Under the pieces are notes generated by a model. That model saw nothing but the letters and a program-made list of their open reading frames with translations, ran no database searches and had not been told where the DNA came from. A stretch of DNA of 49,436 nt, from the NCBI GenBank assembly GCA_012797815.1, contig JAAZOK010000065.1, positions 1-49,436 of the forward strand. Reading direction: 5' to 3'. Numbering within the stretch: the first letter of the stretch is position 1; each line of letters opens with the position of its first letter. Position numbers and translations under genes: made by a program. The stretch is from Chloroflexota bacterium (lineage in GTDB: Bacteria; Chloroflexota; Anaerolineae; Anaerolineales; Anaerolineaceae). Below, piece after piece: positions 33,440-41,949 of the stretch.

Positions 33440-34662
33440 AATCAAATAGATTGAAAACGATCGTTGCTGTGTTGGTCATCACCACGTTGCTGTTGACCGC
33501 ATGTGCTACCGAAGTGAGTGAACCGGAAGCGGCCGCGGAGGGAAGCGAGAATTTTGTTTTTGGGCTGCTGATGGTCGGAGCTTATAACGACAAGGGTTGG
33601 AGCCAGGCGAATTACGACGGTGGGTTGTATATTGAAGAAAATGTTCCCGGAACGGAAATGGTTTACATTGATAAAGTGAATACCTCTGACCGCCCCGGGA
33701 CCACGCCGGCACAGTTAGCCGAAGAACTGCTTGCCAAAGGCGCCCAAGCTATCATTTTCAGTTCTGATGATATGAAAGATAGCGCCCGCGAATTTGCTGC
33801 TGCTCATCCCGATATCGTCGTGATTCAAACATCCGGCGATGGAGCATGGGAAGACGGGAAGGATTTTCAGGATCTACCCAACCTTTCCAATGTGATGGGT
33901 CGTATGGAATTCGGAAAAGAAATCGCTGGTTGTGCGGCTGCTCTTTCTTCCACTACGGGCAAGATCGCCTATCTTGGTCCGTTGATCAATGAAGAAACCC
34001 GCCGTCTGGCTGCCTCTGCTTACCTGGGTGCCCAATACTGCTGGGAAAATGTAGCTGAAAAAGATCCCGCCGACCTGCAATTCGAGGTGAAATGGATCGG
34101 TTTCTGGTTCAACATCCCCGGTGTCACCTCTGACCCGACCCAGGTCGCGGATGATTTCATCAATCGTGATTTTGACGTGGTTATTTCCGGTATTGATACC
34201 ACCGAGGCGTTGACCGAAGCCAAGAAATTTAGCGATGAGGGCAGCACCGTATTCGCTATTCCTTACGATTTCGAGGGTGCCTGTGCTGCTGCAGACGATG
34301 TCTGCCTGGGCGTTCCCTATTTCAACTGGGGACCGAGCTATGCGGCGGTCATTGCTGCAACCAAAGACGGGAACTTTGAACCAAGTTGGGAATTTGTCGC
34401 TCCGGATTGGACGGACATCAACAACAAAGATACCTCTGCGGTCGGTTTCGTAAAAGGCGCTGCATTAACTGAGGAAAATTCTGCCAAATTAGATGATTTC
34501 ATCGCTGCATTGGCTGGTGGGCTTGATCTCTGGACCGGTCCTCTCAATTTGCAGGATGGGTCAGCTTTCCTGGCTGATGGCGAAGTTGCCACCGATCTTC
34601 AGGTCTGGTACTTGCCGCAGTTGTTGGAAGGCATGGTTGGGTTGAGCACCCCGGCTGAATAA
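33436..34662 (+). CDS. BMP-family nucleoside/purine-binding lipoprotein
   Basis: Predicted 408 aa. The ATG at 33436 follows GGAGGAG; the in-frame TTG at 33424 lies before that site. The signal peptide (about 1-23, LKTIVAVLVITTLLLTAC) ends in lipobox LTAC. The BMP/PnrA-type domain has FVFGLLMVGAYNDKGWSQANYDGGLYIEE near residue 35 and IIFSSDDMKDSAREFAAAHPDIVVIQTSG near 106. AAYLG-like ASAYLGAQYC and DVVISGIDTTEALTEAKKF follow. Relatives bind purine nucleosides or nucleobases outside the cell. It heads a transport unit inside the purine-degradation island. A stem-loop follows the stop. Confidence 0.9.
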   Translation: MKSNRLKTIVAVLVITTLLLTACATEVSEPEAAAEGSENFVFGLLMVGAYNDKGWSQANYDGGLYIEENVPGTEMVYIDKVNTSDRPGTTPAQLAEELLAKGAQAIIFSSDDMKDSAREFAAAHPDIVVIQTSGDGAWEDGKDFQDLPNLSNVMGRMEFGKEIAGCAAALSSTTGKIAYLGPLINEETRRLAASAYLGAQYCWENVAEKDPADLQFEVKWIGFWFNIPGVTSDPTQVADDFINRDFDVVISGIDTTEALTEAKKFSDEGSTVFAIPYDFEGACAAADDVCLGVPYFNWGPSYAAVIAATKDGNFEPSWEFVAPDWTDINNKDTSAVGFVKGAALTEENSAKLDDFIAALAGGLDLWTGPLNLQDGSAFLADGEVATDLQVWYLPQLLEGMVGLSTPAE

Positions 34663-34676
34663 CAATGAGCTAGAAT

Positions 34677-34712
34677 AAGAAGGGAAAAACAAGCAAGGGT
34701 TTTTCCCTTCTT
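34677..34712 (+). terminator. Intercistronic stem-loop after the BMP lipoprotein gene
   Basis: A 13-bp perfect stem (34677-34689 with 34700-34712) with loop CAAGCAAGGG. It starts 15 bases after the stop and ends 13 bases before the ATPase start. Sequence after it is GCTATTTAAAT, so termination should be partial and lower the level of the downstream transporter genes. Confidence 0.6.
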
Positions 34713-34725
34713 GCTATTTAAATCG

Positions 34726-36195
34726 ATGAAAACAGAACTACAACATATTCATAAGTCATTCGGTAAAGTGCATGCCAATGATGATATTTCACTGGTGATC
34801 GAATCCGGTGAAATATTGGGCATCTTGGGAGAAAATGGCGCTGGCAAGACAACCCTGATGAAGATTCTGGCAGGGCTGTTGCATGCCGATGCTGGTGATA
34901 TTCTTATCAACGGTCGAGCTGTACAGATCACTTCTGCGGATGAAGCACTGAGCCTGGGTATAGGCATGCTTTCACAGGATCCTCTGGATTTCCCGACCAT
35001 GACCATCTTCGACAATCTTTATCTGGGTCAACAAAAAGGCTTGTTTATTAAAAAAGCCGCCTTTCAAAACAAAGTCGCAGAAGTCCAAAAATCTCTTGGC
35101 TTTCATTTTGTCCTATCCGATTATGTCGGTGATCTGAGCATGGGTGAACGCCAGCAATTAGAAATTCTGCGCTTGCTGGTATACGGATCAGAACTCATTA
35201 TTCTTGATGAACCCACCACCGGCATCAGCGCAAAACAAAAAACGCAATTATTCGATTTATTGAAACAGCTTACCCGCTTGGGTAAATCGATCATCTTTGT
35301 CACCCATAAACTGGCAGAAGTGAACGAACTTTGCCAGCGTACTATTGTGTTGAAGCAGGGCAGATTGGTCGGGGAGGTATCCATCCCCTGTGGATCATCG
35401 GAACTCATTCAAATGATGTTTGGCAAGAATTTGATATTTCAGAGCACTACGGATGTTTCTTCGACTATTTCACAGATCATGCTGCAAGACCTGATTTTCA
35501 AGGACGCACGTTTCTTATCCAACCCTCTGGATTTACAAATCTGCCGGGGTGAAATCATCGGATTGGCGGGCATGGAAGGATCCGGGCAAAAAGCATTCTT
35601 GCGAACATTGGCTGGGCTGGATAAAGCCATTGCCGGAAAAATAACTTGTGGGGAAGATGACCTCACCGGAAAGCCCTCCTATCGTTTCCATCAAGCCGGA
35701 ATTTGCTTCATGCCGGCCACCCGTATGGAAGAAGGGCTGGTCCAGGGAATGACATTAAAAGAACATTTCATTTTGACACATCAATCCGATCAATTCAAAT
35801 TAGATTTTGCTCAGGCGGAAACCATTACCCGGGAAAAGATTGCCGATTATGCCATTCGCGGCTTTCAAGATTCTTTTTCCGAAGAATTATCGGGTGGCAA
35901 TCAACAGCGCCTTTTATTAGCGATGTTGAAAGAAAATGCCAGATTACTGTTGCTTGAGAATCCCACCCGTGGCTTGGATATAGAGTCTACCAATTGGATG
36001 TGGGAGAAATTGCATAAGCGCTGCCAGGATGGAGCCAGCATCATCTTTGCCTCCGCCGACCTGGATGAATTATTGCGTTTCAGCAATCGAATTCTGGTGT
36101 TCTTTGGAGGAAAGATTTCCAACCCGTATTCGACGCATGTTTTGGATTCGGAAAAACTCGGCGCGTTGATCGGTGGAGAGGGATGGGAAAAATGA
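34726..36195 (+). CDS. ABC importer ATPase with two nucleotide-binding domains (NupA/RbsA-like)
   Basis: Predicted 489 aa from the ATG at 34726; an in-frame TTG at 34711 lies in the stem-loop. No good Shine-Dalgarno precedes it. First domain: Walker A LGENGAGKTTLMKILAGL near residue 33, signature LSMGERQQLEILRLL near 136, Walker B LIILDEPTTGI near 156 and H-loop FVTHKLAEV near 190. Second domain: degenerate Walker A GMEGSGQKAF near 284, signature LSGGNQQRLLLAML near 387 and Walker B LLLLENPTRGLD near 406. This layout belongs to sugar and nucleoside importers working with BMP lipoproteins. The two permeases follow. Confidence 0.92.
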   Translation: MKTELQHIHKSFGKVHANDDISLVIESGEILGILGENGAGKTTLMKILAGLLHADAGDILINGRAVQITSADEALSLGIGMLSQDPLDFPTMTIFDNLYLGQQKGLFIKKAAFQNKVAEVQKSLGFHFVLSDYVGDLSMGERQQLEILRLLVYGSELIILDEPTTGISAKQKTQLFDLLKQLTRLGKSIIFVTHKLAEVNELCQRTIVLKQGRLVGEVSIPCGSSELIQMMFGKNLIFQSTTDVSSTISQIMLQDLIFKDARFLSNPLDLQICRGEIIGLAGMEGSGQKAFLRTLAGLDKAIAGKITCGEDDLTGKPSYRFHQAGICFMPATRMEEGLVQGMTLKEHFILTHQSDQFKLDFAQAETITREKIADYAIRGFQDSFSEELSGGNQQRLLLAMLKENARLLLLENPTRGLDIESTNWMWEKLHKRCQDGASIIFASADLDELLRFSNRILVFFGGKISNPYSTHVLDSEKLGALIGGEGWEK

Positions 36196-37271
36196 AAAAA
36201 TTTCTTCGCAGTATTTCATCAAAATTTTCCTCTTCGACTCTGTTTTCACTGGCAGGCTTCATCGGTGCGCTCTTATTTACCTCTATCATTTTGCTTCTGG
36301 TGGATGCACAGCCTGGTCTGACCTTCCAGAAAATCCTACAGGGCGCTTTTGGCGATAGTGTCAAGATCGCCAATGGGTTGGTGGTTTGGGCGCCTCTGTC
36401 TCTTATCACAGGGGCTCTGCTGGTGACATTCGCTGCCGGGTTGTGGAATCTGGGCGTGGAAGGGCAGATCATGGTAGGCGCCATTTTCACTACCTGGTTG
36501 ATGCGCATGTTGGAGAACACTTCATTATCTCCCGTATTGATCATCATCCTTTCCTGTCTCTTTGGAGTGCTGGGAGGGATGCTGTGGGCAAGCCTGACCG
36601 GCATCCTGCGTTTGTATGGTGGTGTGAGTGAGATCTTCGCAGGGGTAGGGCTGAATTTCGTAGCAACCGCTCTGTCGCTGTGGCTTATCTTTGGACCCTG
36701 GAAACGCCCCGGTGTGGGTTCGATGAGCGGTACCGAACCATTTGACCAGCGTTTATGGCTGGCAACCATCCCCGGTTACCGTTTGAGCATCTGGTCGCTG
36801 GTACTGGTGGTGCTTGTCTTTACAGGCTTGGTCTTTCTAATGAAAAAGACCCGTTTTGGCGTTCAGATTAAGGCGGTCGGGAAAAATTTGGAAGCTGCTC
36901 GTTTGATGGGTGTCCGCACCGATTGGGTCATGATGCAGGCGATGTTTTTATGCGGTGGAATAGCCGGCTTGGCAGGTGCTCTGCAAGTGGTAGCGGTTTA
37001 CCACCGCCTGATCCCATCCATCTCATCCGGGTATGGTTTTTTGGCTATGCTGGTCGCCATGCTGGCGAATAATAATTATCTCGCTGCTTTACTGGTTGCA
37101 TATTTATTTTCTATTCTTAATATCGGCGGCATTCAGCTACCCATTGACCTGCATCTCGATTCAACCCTTTCCGGAGTATTACAAACAGCGTTTGTTTTGT
37201 TTTTCTTGATCATGAATGGGATCAAACAGCGATTAACGGAGAGAAAAGGGATTTCTACAGATGGAAAATGA
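36183..37271 (+). CDS. Nucleoside-type ABC importer permease 1 (BPD_transp_2 family)
   Basis: Predicted 362 aa; the frame overlaps the ATPase end. ATG at 36183 has GGAG four bases upstream; a second in-frame ATG at 36192 overlaps the previous stop as ATGA and is an alternative. About eight to ten membrane segments. Motifs include AGLWNLGVEGQIMVGAIF near residue 80 and KAVGKNLEAARLMGVRTDWVMMQAMFLCGGIAGLAGAL near 232, the cytoplasmic coupling loop of the family. It forms the channel with the next gene. Confidence 0.92.
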   Translation: MGKMKKFLRSISSKFSSSTLFSLAGFIGALLFTSIILLLVDAQPGLTFQKILQGAFGDSVKIANGLVVWAPLSLITGALLVTFAAGLWNLGVEGQIMVGAIFTTWLMRMLENTSLSPVLIIILSCLFGVLGGMLWASLTGILRLYGGVSEIFAGVGLNFVATALSLWLIFGPWKRPGVGSMSGTEPFDQRLWLATIPGYRLSIWSLVLVVLVFTGLVFLMKKTRFGVQIKAVGKNLEAARLMGVRTDWVMMQAMFLCGGIAGLAGALQVVAVYHRLIPSISSGYGFLAMLVAMLANNNYLAALLVAYLFSILNIGGIQLPIDLHLDSTLSGVLQTAFVLFFLIMNGIKQRLTERKGISTDGK

Positions 37272-38253
37272 AATTGTGATCGGGTTGGCAGGCGTGATCG
37301 CTTCCGCGGCGCCTATCGTGATTGCTGCTATCGGAGAAACATTTACGGAAAAAGCGGGGGTGCTGAACCTCTCGGTGAACGGTATCATCTTACTGTCCGC
37401 CATGACGGGTTTCGCTGCATCCTATAAGACCGGCAGCCTGATCCTGGGATATCTGGCGGGAACGGTGGTAGGGGCACTTATCGGTTTGGTCTTGGTGATA
37501 TGTACTATCCATCTGCACCAGTCGCAGGTGGCGGTGGGATTAGTGCTGGCATTTCTGTGCCGTGATCTATCCTATTTCCTCGGAACGAATTTTATGGGAG
37601 TGAGTGCACCGGTATTGCGTACCAAGGCTATTCCATTATTGAAAGATATCCCATATATCGGTAAATTGTTTTTCGACCATACCTTGATGGTTTATCTGAG
37701 TTTGCTCATGATCGTGCTTGCAACTCTGTGGTTACGCAACACCCGGTTGGGATTGATCGTCCGTTCGGTGGGTGAGCGACCCGAAGCAGCCTATGCGCGT
37801 GGTATTGACGTTAACAAAGTACGTGCTATTTATACGATATTCGGTAGTTCTCTGGTTGGGTTGGCCGGACCCATTTATTCACTTGGCTTGAAACCGGGCT
37901 GGAACGGTTCCATGACCGGCTTGGACGGCATTGGTTGGATTGTGCTTGCTATCACTATTTTTGGCGGCTGGAATCCAATTCGAGTTGCCATGGGTGCATA
38001 TCTGTTCGAATTTTTGCGTTGGTTGGGGTTGGTGCTGCAGACCAGACTGATCTCAATGCCCTCTCAGGTGTTGCAGGTTGCTCCATTTCCTTTGATGATC
38101 CTGACGCTCTTGTTTGTCAATATCAAGAATACAGAGTGGTTTGATGCGCTGATCTACACACTTCCACGCCCGTTCTATAAAATTTTCACAGCCAAAGGGA
38201 AAAAACGCAATGCGGCTCCTTCGTCACTAGGCATTCCATTTAAGAGCGTGTAG
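37261..38253 (+). CDS. Nucleoside-type ABC importer permease 2 (BPD_transp_2 family)
   Basis: Predicted 330 aa, overlapping permease 1 by 11 bases. TPLAIAAIGE-like AAPIVIAAIGETFTEKAGVLNLSVNGI near residue 15 is the first conserved motif, with GAR-like RSVGERPEAAYARGIDVNKVRAIYTIFGSSLVGLAGP near 169 as the coupling loop. About eight membrane segments. It completes the BMP-ATPase-permease importer. Its end lies nine bases before the threonine synthase-like gene, whose start codon is inside a stem-loop. Confidence 0.92.
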   Translation: MENEIVIGLAGVIASAAPIVIAAIGETFTEKAGVLNLSVNGIILLSAMTGFAASYKTGSLILGYLAGTVVGALIGLVLVICTIHLHQSQVAVGLVLAFLCRDLSYFLGTNFMGVSAPVLRTKAIPLLKDIPYIGKLFFDHTLMVYLSLLMIVLATLWLRNTRLGLIVRSVGERPEAAYARGIDVNKVRAIYTIFGSSLVGLAGPIYSLGLKPGWNGSMTGLDGIGWIVLAITIFGGWNPIRVAMGAYLFEFLRWLGLVLQTRLISMPSQVLQVAPFPLMILTLLFVNIKNTEWFDALIYTLPRPFYKIFTAKGKKRNAAPSSLGIPFKSV

Positions 38254-38256
38254 AAT

Positions 38257-38283
38257 ATAGGCATGAAAAAATTTCATGCCTAT
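38257..38283 (+). promoter_or_regulatory. Perfect inverted repeat spanning the start codon of the threonine synthase-like gene
   Basis: ATAGGCATGAAA (38257-38268) and TTTCATGCCTAT (38272-38283) are exact complements with a three-base centre. In RNA the ATG at 38263 would be paired inside a 12-bp stem, which would hide the start. No T-run follows, so this is not a typical terminator. Confidence 0.6.
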
Positions 38284-39504
38284 CAATGCTCAATTTGTCA
38301 GACAATTTATGAACCGCAAGATATTTTCTACACCTGCCCCCATGATGGGGGTAATGTGGATGTACTGCTTGATGATGAGACATTAAAAAAATTTCCACTG
38401 GTCGATCACATCACTTCATCTCGGGATTTTTCCATCTGGCGCTACCTGCCGCTGCTGCCGGTTTTAGATCCGGGCTTTGAAACCACCCCCCTTCGTTCGG
38501 TGGGATGGACTCCGGTCTATGAATCACACCGCTTATCGCAGCAATCCGGCTTACAGCAATTATGGATCAAAGATGATGGACGTAATCCCACGGCTTCTTT
38601 CAAAGACCGGGCAAGTGCAGTGGTGGTTGCCCGCGCTCGTGAGATAGGCGCGGAAGTGGTCGTTACTGCTTCCACGGGCAATGCCGGCGCAGCGCTGGCA
38701 GGGATGGCGGCTGCTTGCGGGCAAAAAGCGATCATCTTTGCCCCCAAAACCGCCCCGCCGGCCAAGATCGCGCAGCTTTTGGTATTCGGAGCACAGGTCA
38801 TTCTGGTGGATGGTAATTATGATCAGGCTTTTGATCTCTCGGTCCAGGCATCTCAGGAGTTCGGCTGGTACTGCCGCAACACCGGCTATAACCCCTTCAC
38901 CGCCGAAGGCAAGAAGACGGCTGCTTTTGAGATCTGGGAGCAGGTCATGTTTGAAAATGATGATCTCAAGGAACGCTTGAATGTCTTTGTTTCCGTTGGT
39001 GATGGCAACATCATCTCCGGGTTGCACAAGGGCTTCAAGGATTTAAAAGCACTGGGTCTCATCGATGAATTACCGCGCATCGTTGGTGTCCAGTCCGAAG
39101 GTTCATCTGCTATCGCCAATGCCTTTGAAAAGGGAACGGAAACGATCGAACCGGTCCATGCCACCACCCTGGCAGACAGCATTTCGGTCGATCTACCCAG
39201 GGACGGATTACGCGCCTTGCGGGCTGCGACACAGACGGAAGGTGCGTATATTAAAGTGAAGGACCAGGATATCTTGAATGCCATTGCAGCTTTGGGAAAG
39301 GTGGGTGTCTTTGCCGAACCGGCAGGTGCCACTGCGTATGCCGGGGTTTTGCATGCTAAACAAACGGGATTGATTGGTGCGCATGATCCGGTATTGTGTA
39401 TGATCACGGGCAGCGGATTGAAGGATGTCAATGCTGCCATGAAAGCTGTTCCGCAAGCTCAGATCATCGAGCCCAGTATGGCAGCCCTCAAAAAGATTTT
39501 ATAA
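38263..39504 (+). CDS. thrC: Threonine synthase-family PLP enzyme
   Basis: Predicted 413 aa. A short Cys-rich N-terminus (YQCSICQTIYEPQDIFYTCPHDGG near residue 7) looks like a partial zinc ribbon. The fold-type II PLP core has the Lys in DGRNPTASFKDRASAVVVARA near 104, the Asn loop VTASTGNAGAALAGMAA near 127 and CMITGSGLKDV near 385. These are threonine synthase features (phosphohomoserine to threonine). The location in a purine/ureide island, with another PLP enzyme nearby, leaves open an ammonia-lyase role on a diamino acid such as 2,3-diaminopropionate, like YgeX. No other threonine genes are adjacent. Confidence 0.82.
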   Translation: MKKFHAYQCSICQTIYEPQDIFYTCPHDGGNVDVLLDDETLKKFPLVDHITSSRDFSIWRYLPLLPVLDPGFETTPLRSVGWTPVYESHRLSQQSGLQQLWIKDDGRNPTASFKDRASAVVVARAREIGAEVVVTASTGNAGAALAGMAAACGQKAIIFAPKTAPPAKIAQLLVFGAQVILVDGNYDQAFDLSVQASQEFGWYCRNTGYNPFTAEGKKTAAFEIWEQVMFENDDLKERLNVFVSVGDGNIISGLHKGFKDLKALGLIDELPRIVGVQSEGSSAIANAFEKGTETIEPVHATTLADSISVDLPRDGLRALRAATQTEGAYIKVKDQDILNAIAALGKVGVFAEPAGATAYAGVLHAKQTGLIGAHDPVLCMITGSGLKDVNAAMKAVPQAQIIEPSMAALKKIL

Positions 39505-39508
39505 AACG

Positions 39509-40486
39509 ATGGACGATTCAAAAAATAAAAAAATCCGTTATTCTGTGATTGCTCCTGTATTTAATGAAATTGAAGGACTGCAGGAATTCTATACCGTTCT
39601 ATCTACGGTCATGAATACATTGAATGAACCATGGGAACTGCTGCTGGTGGATGATGGCTCACAGGATGGCTCGCGTGAATTGATCTGGCAGTTGGCTGAG
39701 CACGACAGGCGTATTGTGCCTTTGATCTTTTCCCGCAACTTTGGGCATCAGATTGCAGTCACCGCCGGAATGGATCATGCAAGTGGCGAGGCGATCATCA
39801 TTATCGATTCCGATCTGCAAGATCCACCACAGGTTATTCCAGAGCTGATCGCCAAGTGGAAAGAAGGGTTTGAAGTAGTCTATGCGGTGCGCAGGGAGAG
39901 GGAAGGAGAGACCTGGTTCAAACGCACCACGGCTGCCCTTTTCTATCGCCTGATTGACCGCATTACGGATGTGCGCATTCCGTTAGATACGGGTGATTTT
40001 CGCCTGATCGATCGCAGCGTATTGCAAACGCTTAACAGCATGCGCGAGAAACAACGATTCCTGAGAGGAATGTCTGCTTGGGTCGGTTTCAATCAGATCG
40101 GTGTGCTATATGATAGAAAATCGCGTTTTGCCGGAAAATCCAAATATCCTTTCAAGAAAATGTTGAAACTGGCTTTGAACGCTGTCACAGGTTTTTCTTC
40201 GTTGCCGTTGCAACTGGCGGAATATACCGGAGTGTTCTTATTGTTTTCCAGCCTCATTTATGGGATCATGTGGATCGCCTTTGCCGCTGCCGGGCGTTCT
40301 TTTCTCCCCGGTCAGGCATTGACGATTCTAACGATATTACTGGTGGGGGGGGCAATTTGTTTGTTCCTCGGTATCATTGGCGAATATATCAGCCGGATTT
40401 ATGAAGAAGCCAAAGCGAGACCGCTATATATCCTTCGGGAAACCCCAAAAACTTTGCATTCAAGGAGTAGAAATGACAAAAATTGA
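39509..40486 (+). CDS. GT2 glycosyltransferase, bactoprenol/dolichol-phosphate sugar transferase type
   Basis: Predicted 325 aa. The GT-A domain has YSVIAPVFNEIEGLQEFY near residue 10, LLLVDDGSQDGSRELI near 46 and IIIIDSDLQDPPQVIPELIAKW near 92 with the DxD-type motif. LDTGDFRLIDRSVL near 165 and REKQRFLRGMSAWVGFNQ near 182 follow. Two membrane helices close the protein (about 237-260 and 270-295). Relatives load a sugar onto a polyprenyl phosphate for cell-envelope glycosylation. It has no clear link to the catabolic genes around it, yet it overlaps the next gene by 14 bases, so they share a message. Confidence 0.9.
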   Translation: MDDSKNKKIRYSVIAPVFNEIEGLQEFYTVLSTVMNTLNEPWELLLVDDGSQDGSRELIWQLAEHDRRIVPLIFSRNFGHQIAVTAGMDHASGEAIIIIDSDLQDPPQVIPELIAKWKEGFEVVYAVRREREGETWFKRTTAALFYRLIDRITDVRIPLDTGDFRLIDRSVLQTLNSMREKQRFLRGMSAWVGFNQIGVLYDRKSRFAGKSKYPFKKMLKLALNAVTGFSSLPLQLAEYTGVFLLFSSLIYGIMWIAFAAAGRSFLPGQALTILTILLVGGAICLFLGIIGEYISRIYEEAKARPLYILRETPKTLHSRSRNDKN

Positions 40487-41936
40487 TTTAACTGTTTACG
40501 AGGACCGGTTAAAAAATGCGCTGAAGCGTGCCAGAGAGAGGAACATCATCATCCCAACCTTTGCCCAAATGCGCAATCCCGATCTTATCCCCGATAAATT
40601 AAAGGAAGAACTTACCGGGCTGGGTCTGTGGGATGTCAAACCCCGCAATCTTTTCCGCATTACCTGGAAAAATGAACCCAAAGAAAAGGGAGGCAAGTTC
40701 GATGGGGTTAATTATATTGAACTACCCAAACAACTGACCGGTGTGAATGCCCGTATCATTGCCCTGGTAGGAAAATGGTTCCCTACCGGTGCACACAAAG
40801 TGGGCGCTACCTTTGGTTGTCTGGTTCCCCGTCTGGTAACCGGGCAATTTGACCCTGTCACCCAAAAAGCCGTATGGCCTTCCACCGGGAATTTCTGCCG
40901 TGGTGGAGCTTATGATGCCACCCTGCTGGCTTGTGAATCGATTGCCATCCTGCCGGAAGGGATGAGCAAAGAACGCTTCGAATGGTTGAAGACGGTGGCA
41001 GGGGAGATCATTGCCACTCCTGGCAGTGAATCGAACGTTAAAGAAATTTTTGATAAGTGTTGGGAATTGCGAGAATCCGGTGAAGATATCATGATCTTCA
41101 ACCAATTTGAGGAATTTGGCAACTACTTATGGCATTACGATATTACCGGTCATGCCATGCAGGAAGTGCTTGAAAAAGTGCTGGGTCCCAATGATGTATT
41201 CCGCGGTGTTACCCTCACCACCGGCTCTGCTGGCACGATCGGCTGTGGTGATTATCTGAAACAGATCTTCCCGGGTAGTAAAGTTGCCGCTGGTGAGGCG
41301 GTGCAGTGCCCCACCTTGCTGGAGAATGGTTTTGGTGCCCACCGGATCGAGGGTATCGGCGACAAACATGTACCGTGGATCCATAACCTGAAGAATACGG
41401 ATATGGTCATTGCTATCGATGACAATGTGGTGGTAAATCTGGCACGCTTGTTCAATGAACCCGAAGGTCGTAAATACTTGATCGAAAAGAATGTCCCGCA
41501 GGAAACTGTTGATAGTCTTGGTCTGTTGGGTTTCTCGGGAATTGCCAATATGGCAATGGCGATCAAAATGTCCAAGTATTATGAACTTGGAGAAAACGAT
41601 GTAGTGCTGACCGTCCTGACCGATTCTATGGATCTCTACCAGAGTCGTCTGAAAGAAATGCATGAGGAATTTGGAGAGTATACTCGTACCGATGCTGCGG
41701 TCAATTTTGCTCGTGACCTGCATGGTCTGGCGACGGATTATCTGCAGGAATTGACCTATGCTGACCGCCGCCGTGTACACAATTTGAAATATTTCACCTG
41801 GGTTGAACAACAGGGCAAGACTTACGAAGAGATCCTTGACCAGTGGTATGAGCCAACCTATTGGACCGAACTACAGGAACAGATCCCTGAGATCGATGCT
41901 CTCATAACCGAATTTAATGCGAAAGTTGGTCTGTAG
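40473..41936 (+). CDS. TrpB/cysteine-synthase-like PLP enzyme of unknown substrate
   Basis: Predicted 487 aa from the ATG at 40473, which follows AAGGAG. WFPTGAHKVGATFG near residue 106 resembles the PLP-Lys motif GAHK(I/V) of TrpB; STGNFCRGGAYDATLLACESIAILPEGM near 139 is the Asn loop, and TTGSAGTIGCGDYLKQIFPGSKV near 250 the phosphate loop. The protein is longer than cysteine synthases and carries extra N- and C-terminal segments. A beta-replacement or ammonia-lyase reaction on an amino acid is likely for the fold, and its place before a dihydropyrimidinase suggests a diamino or ureido acid as substrate. The function is not assigned. Confidence 0.75.
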   Translation: MTKIDLTVYEDRLKNALKRARERNIIIPTFAQMRNPDLIPDKLKEELTGLGLWDVKPRNLFRITWKNEPKEKGGKFDGVNYIELPKQLTGVNARIIALVGKWFPTGAHKVGATFGCLVPRLVTGQFDPVTQKAVWPSTGNFCRGGAYDATLLACESIAILPEGMSKERFEWLKTVAGEIIATPGSESNVKEIFDKCWELRESGEDIMIFNQFEEFGNYLWHYDITGHAMQEVLEKVLGPNDVFRGVTLTTGSAGTIGCGDYLKQIFPGSKVAAGEAVQCPTLLENGFGAHRIEGIGDKHVPWIHNLKNTDMVIAIDDNVVVNLARLFNEPEGRKYLIEKNVPQETVDSLGLLGFSGIANMAMAIKMSKYYELGENDVVLTVLTDSMDLYQSRLKEMHEEFGEYTRTDAAVNFARDLHGLATDYLQELTYADRRRVHNLKYFTWVEQQGKTYEEILDQWYEPTYWTELQEQIPEIDALITEFNAKVGL

Positions 41937-41949
41937 TTAGTGATGTGAT

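Noticed and set aside
33265-33440. Purine riboswitch in front of the BMP importer
   Set aside because: The region has paired elements, but I see no three-way junction with the conserved purine-aptamer bases, and the first outer arm lies upstream of the predicted start of transcription.
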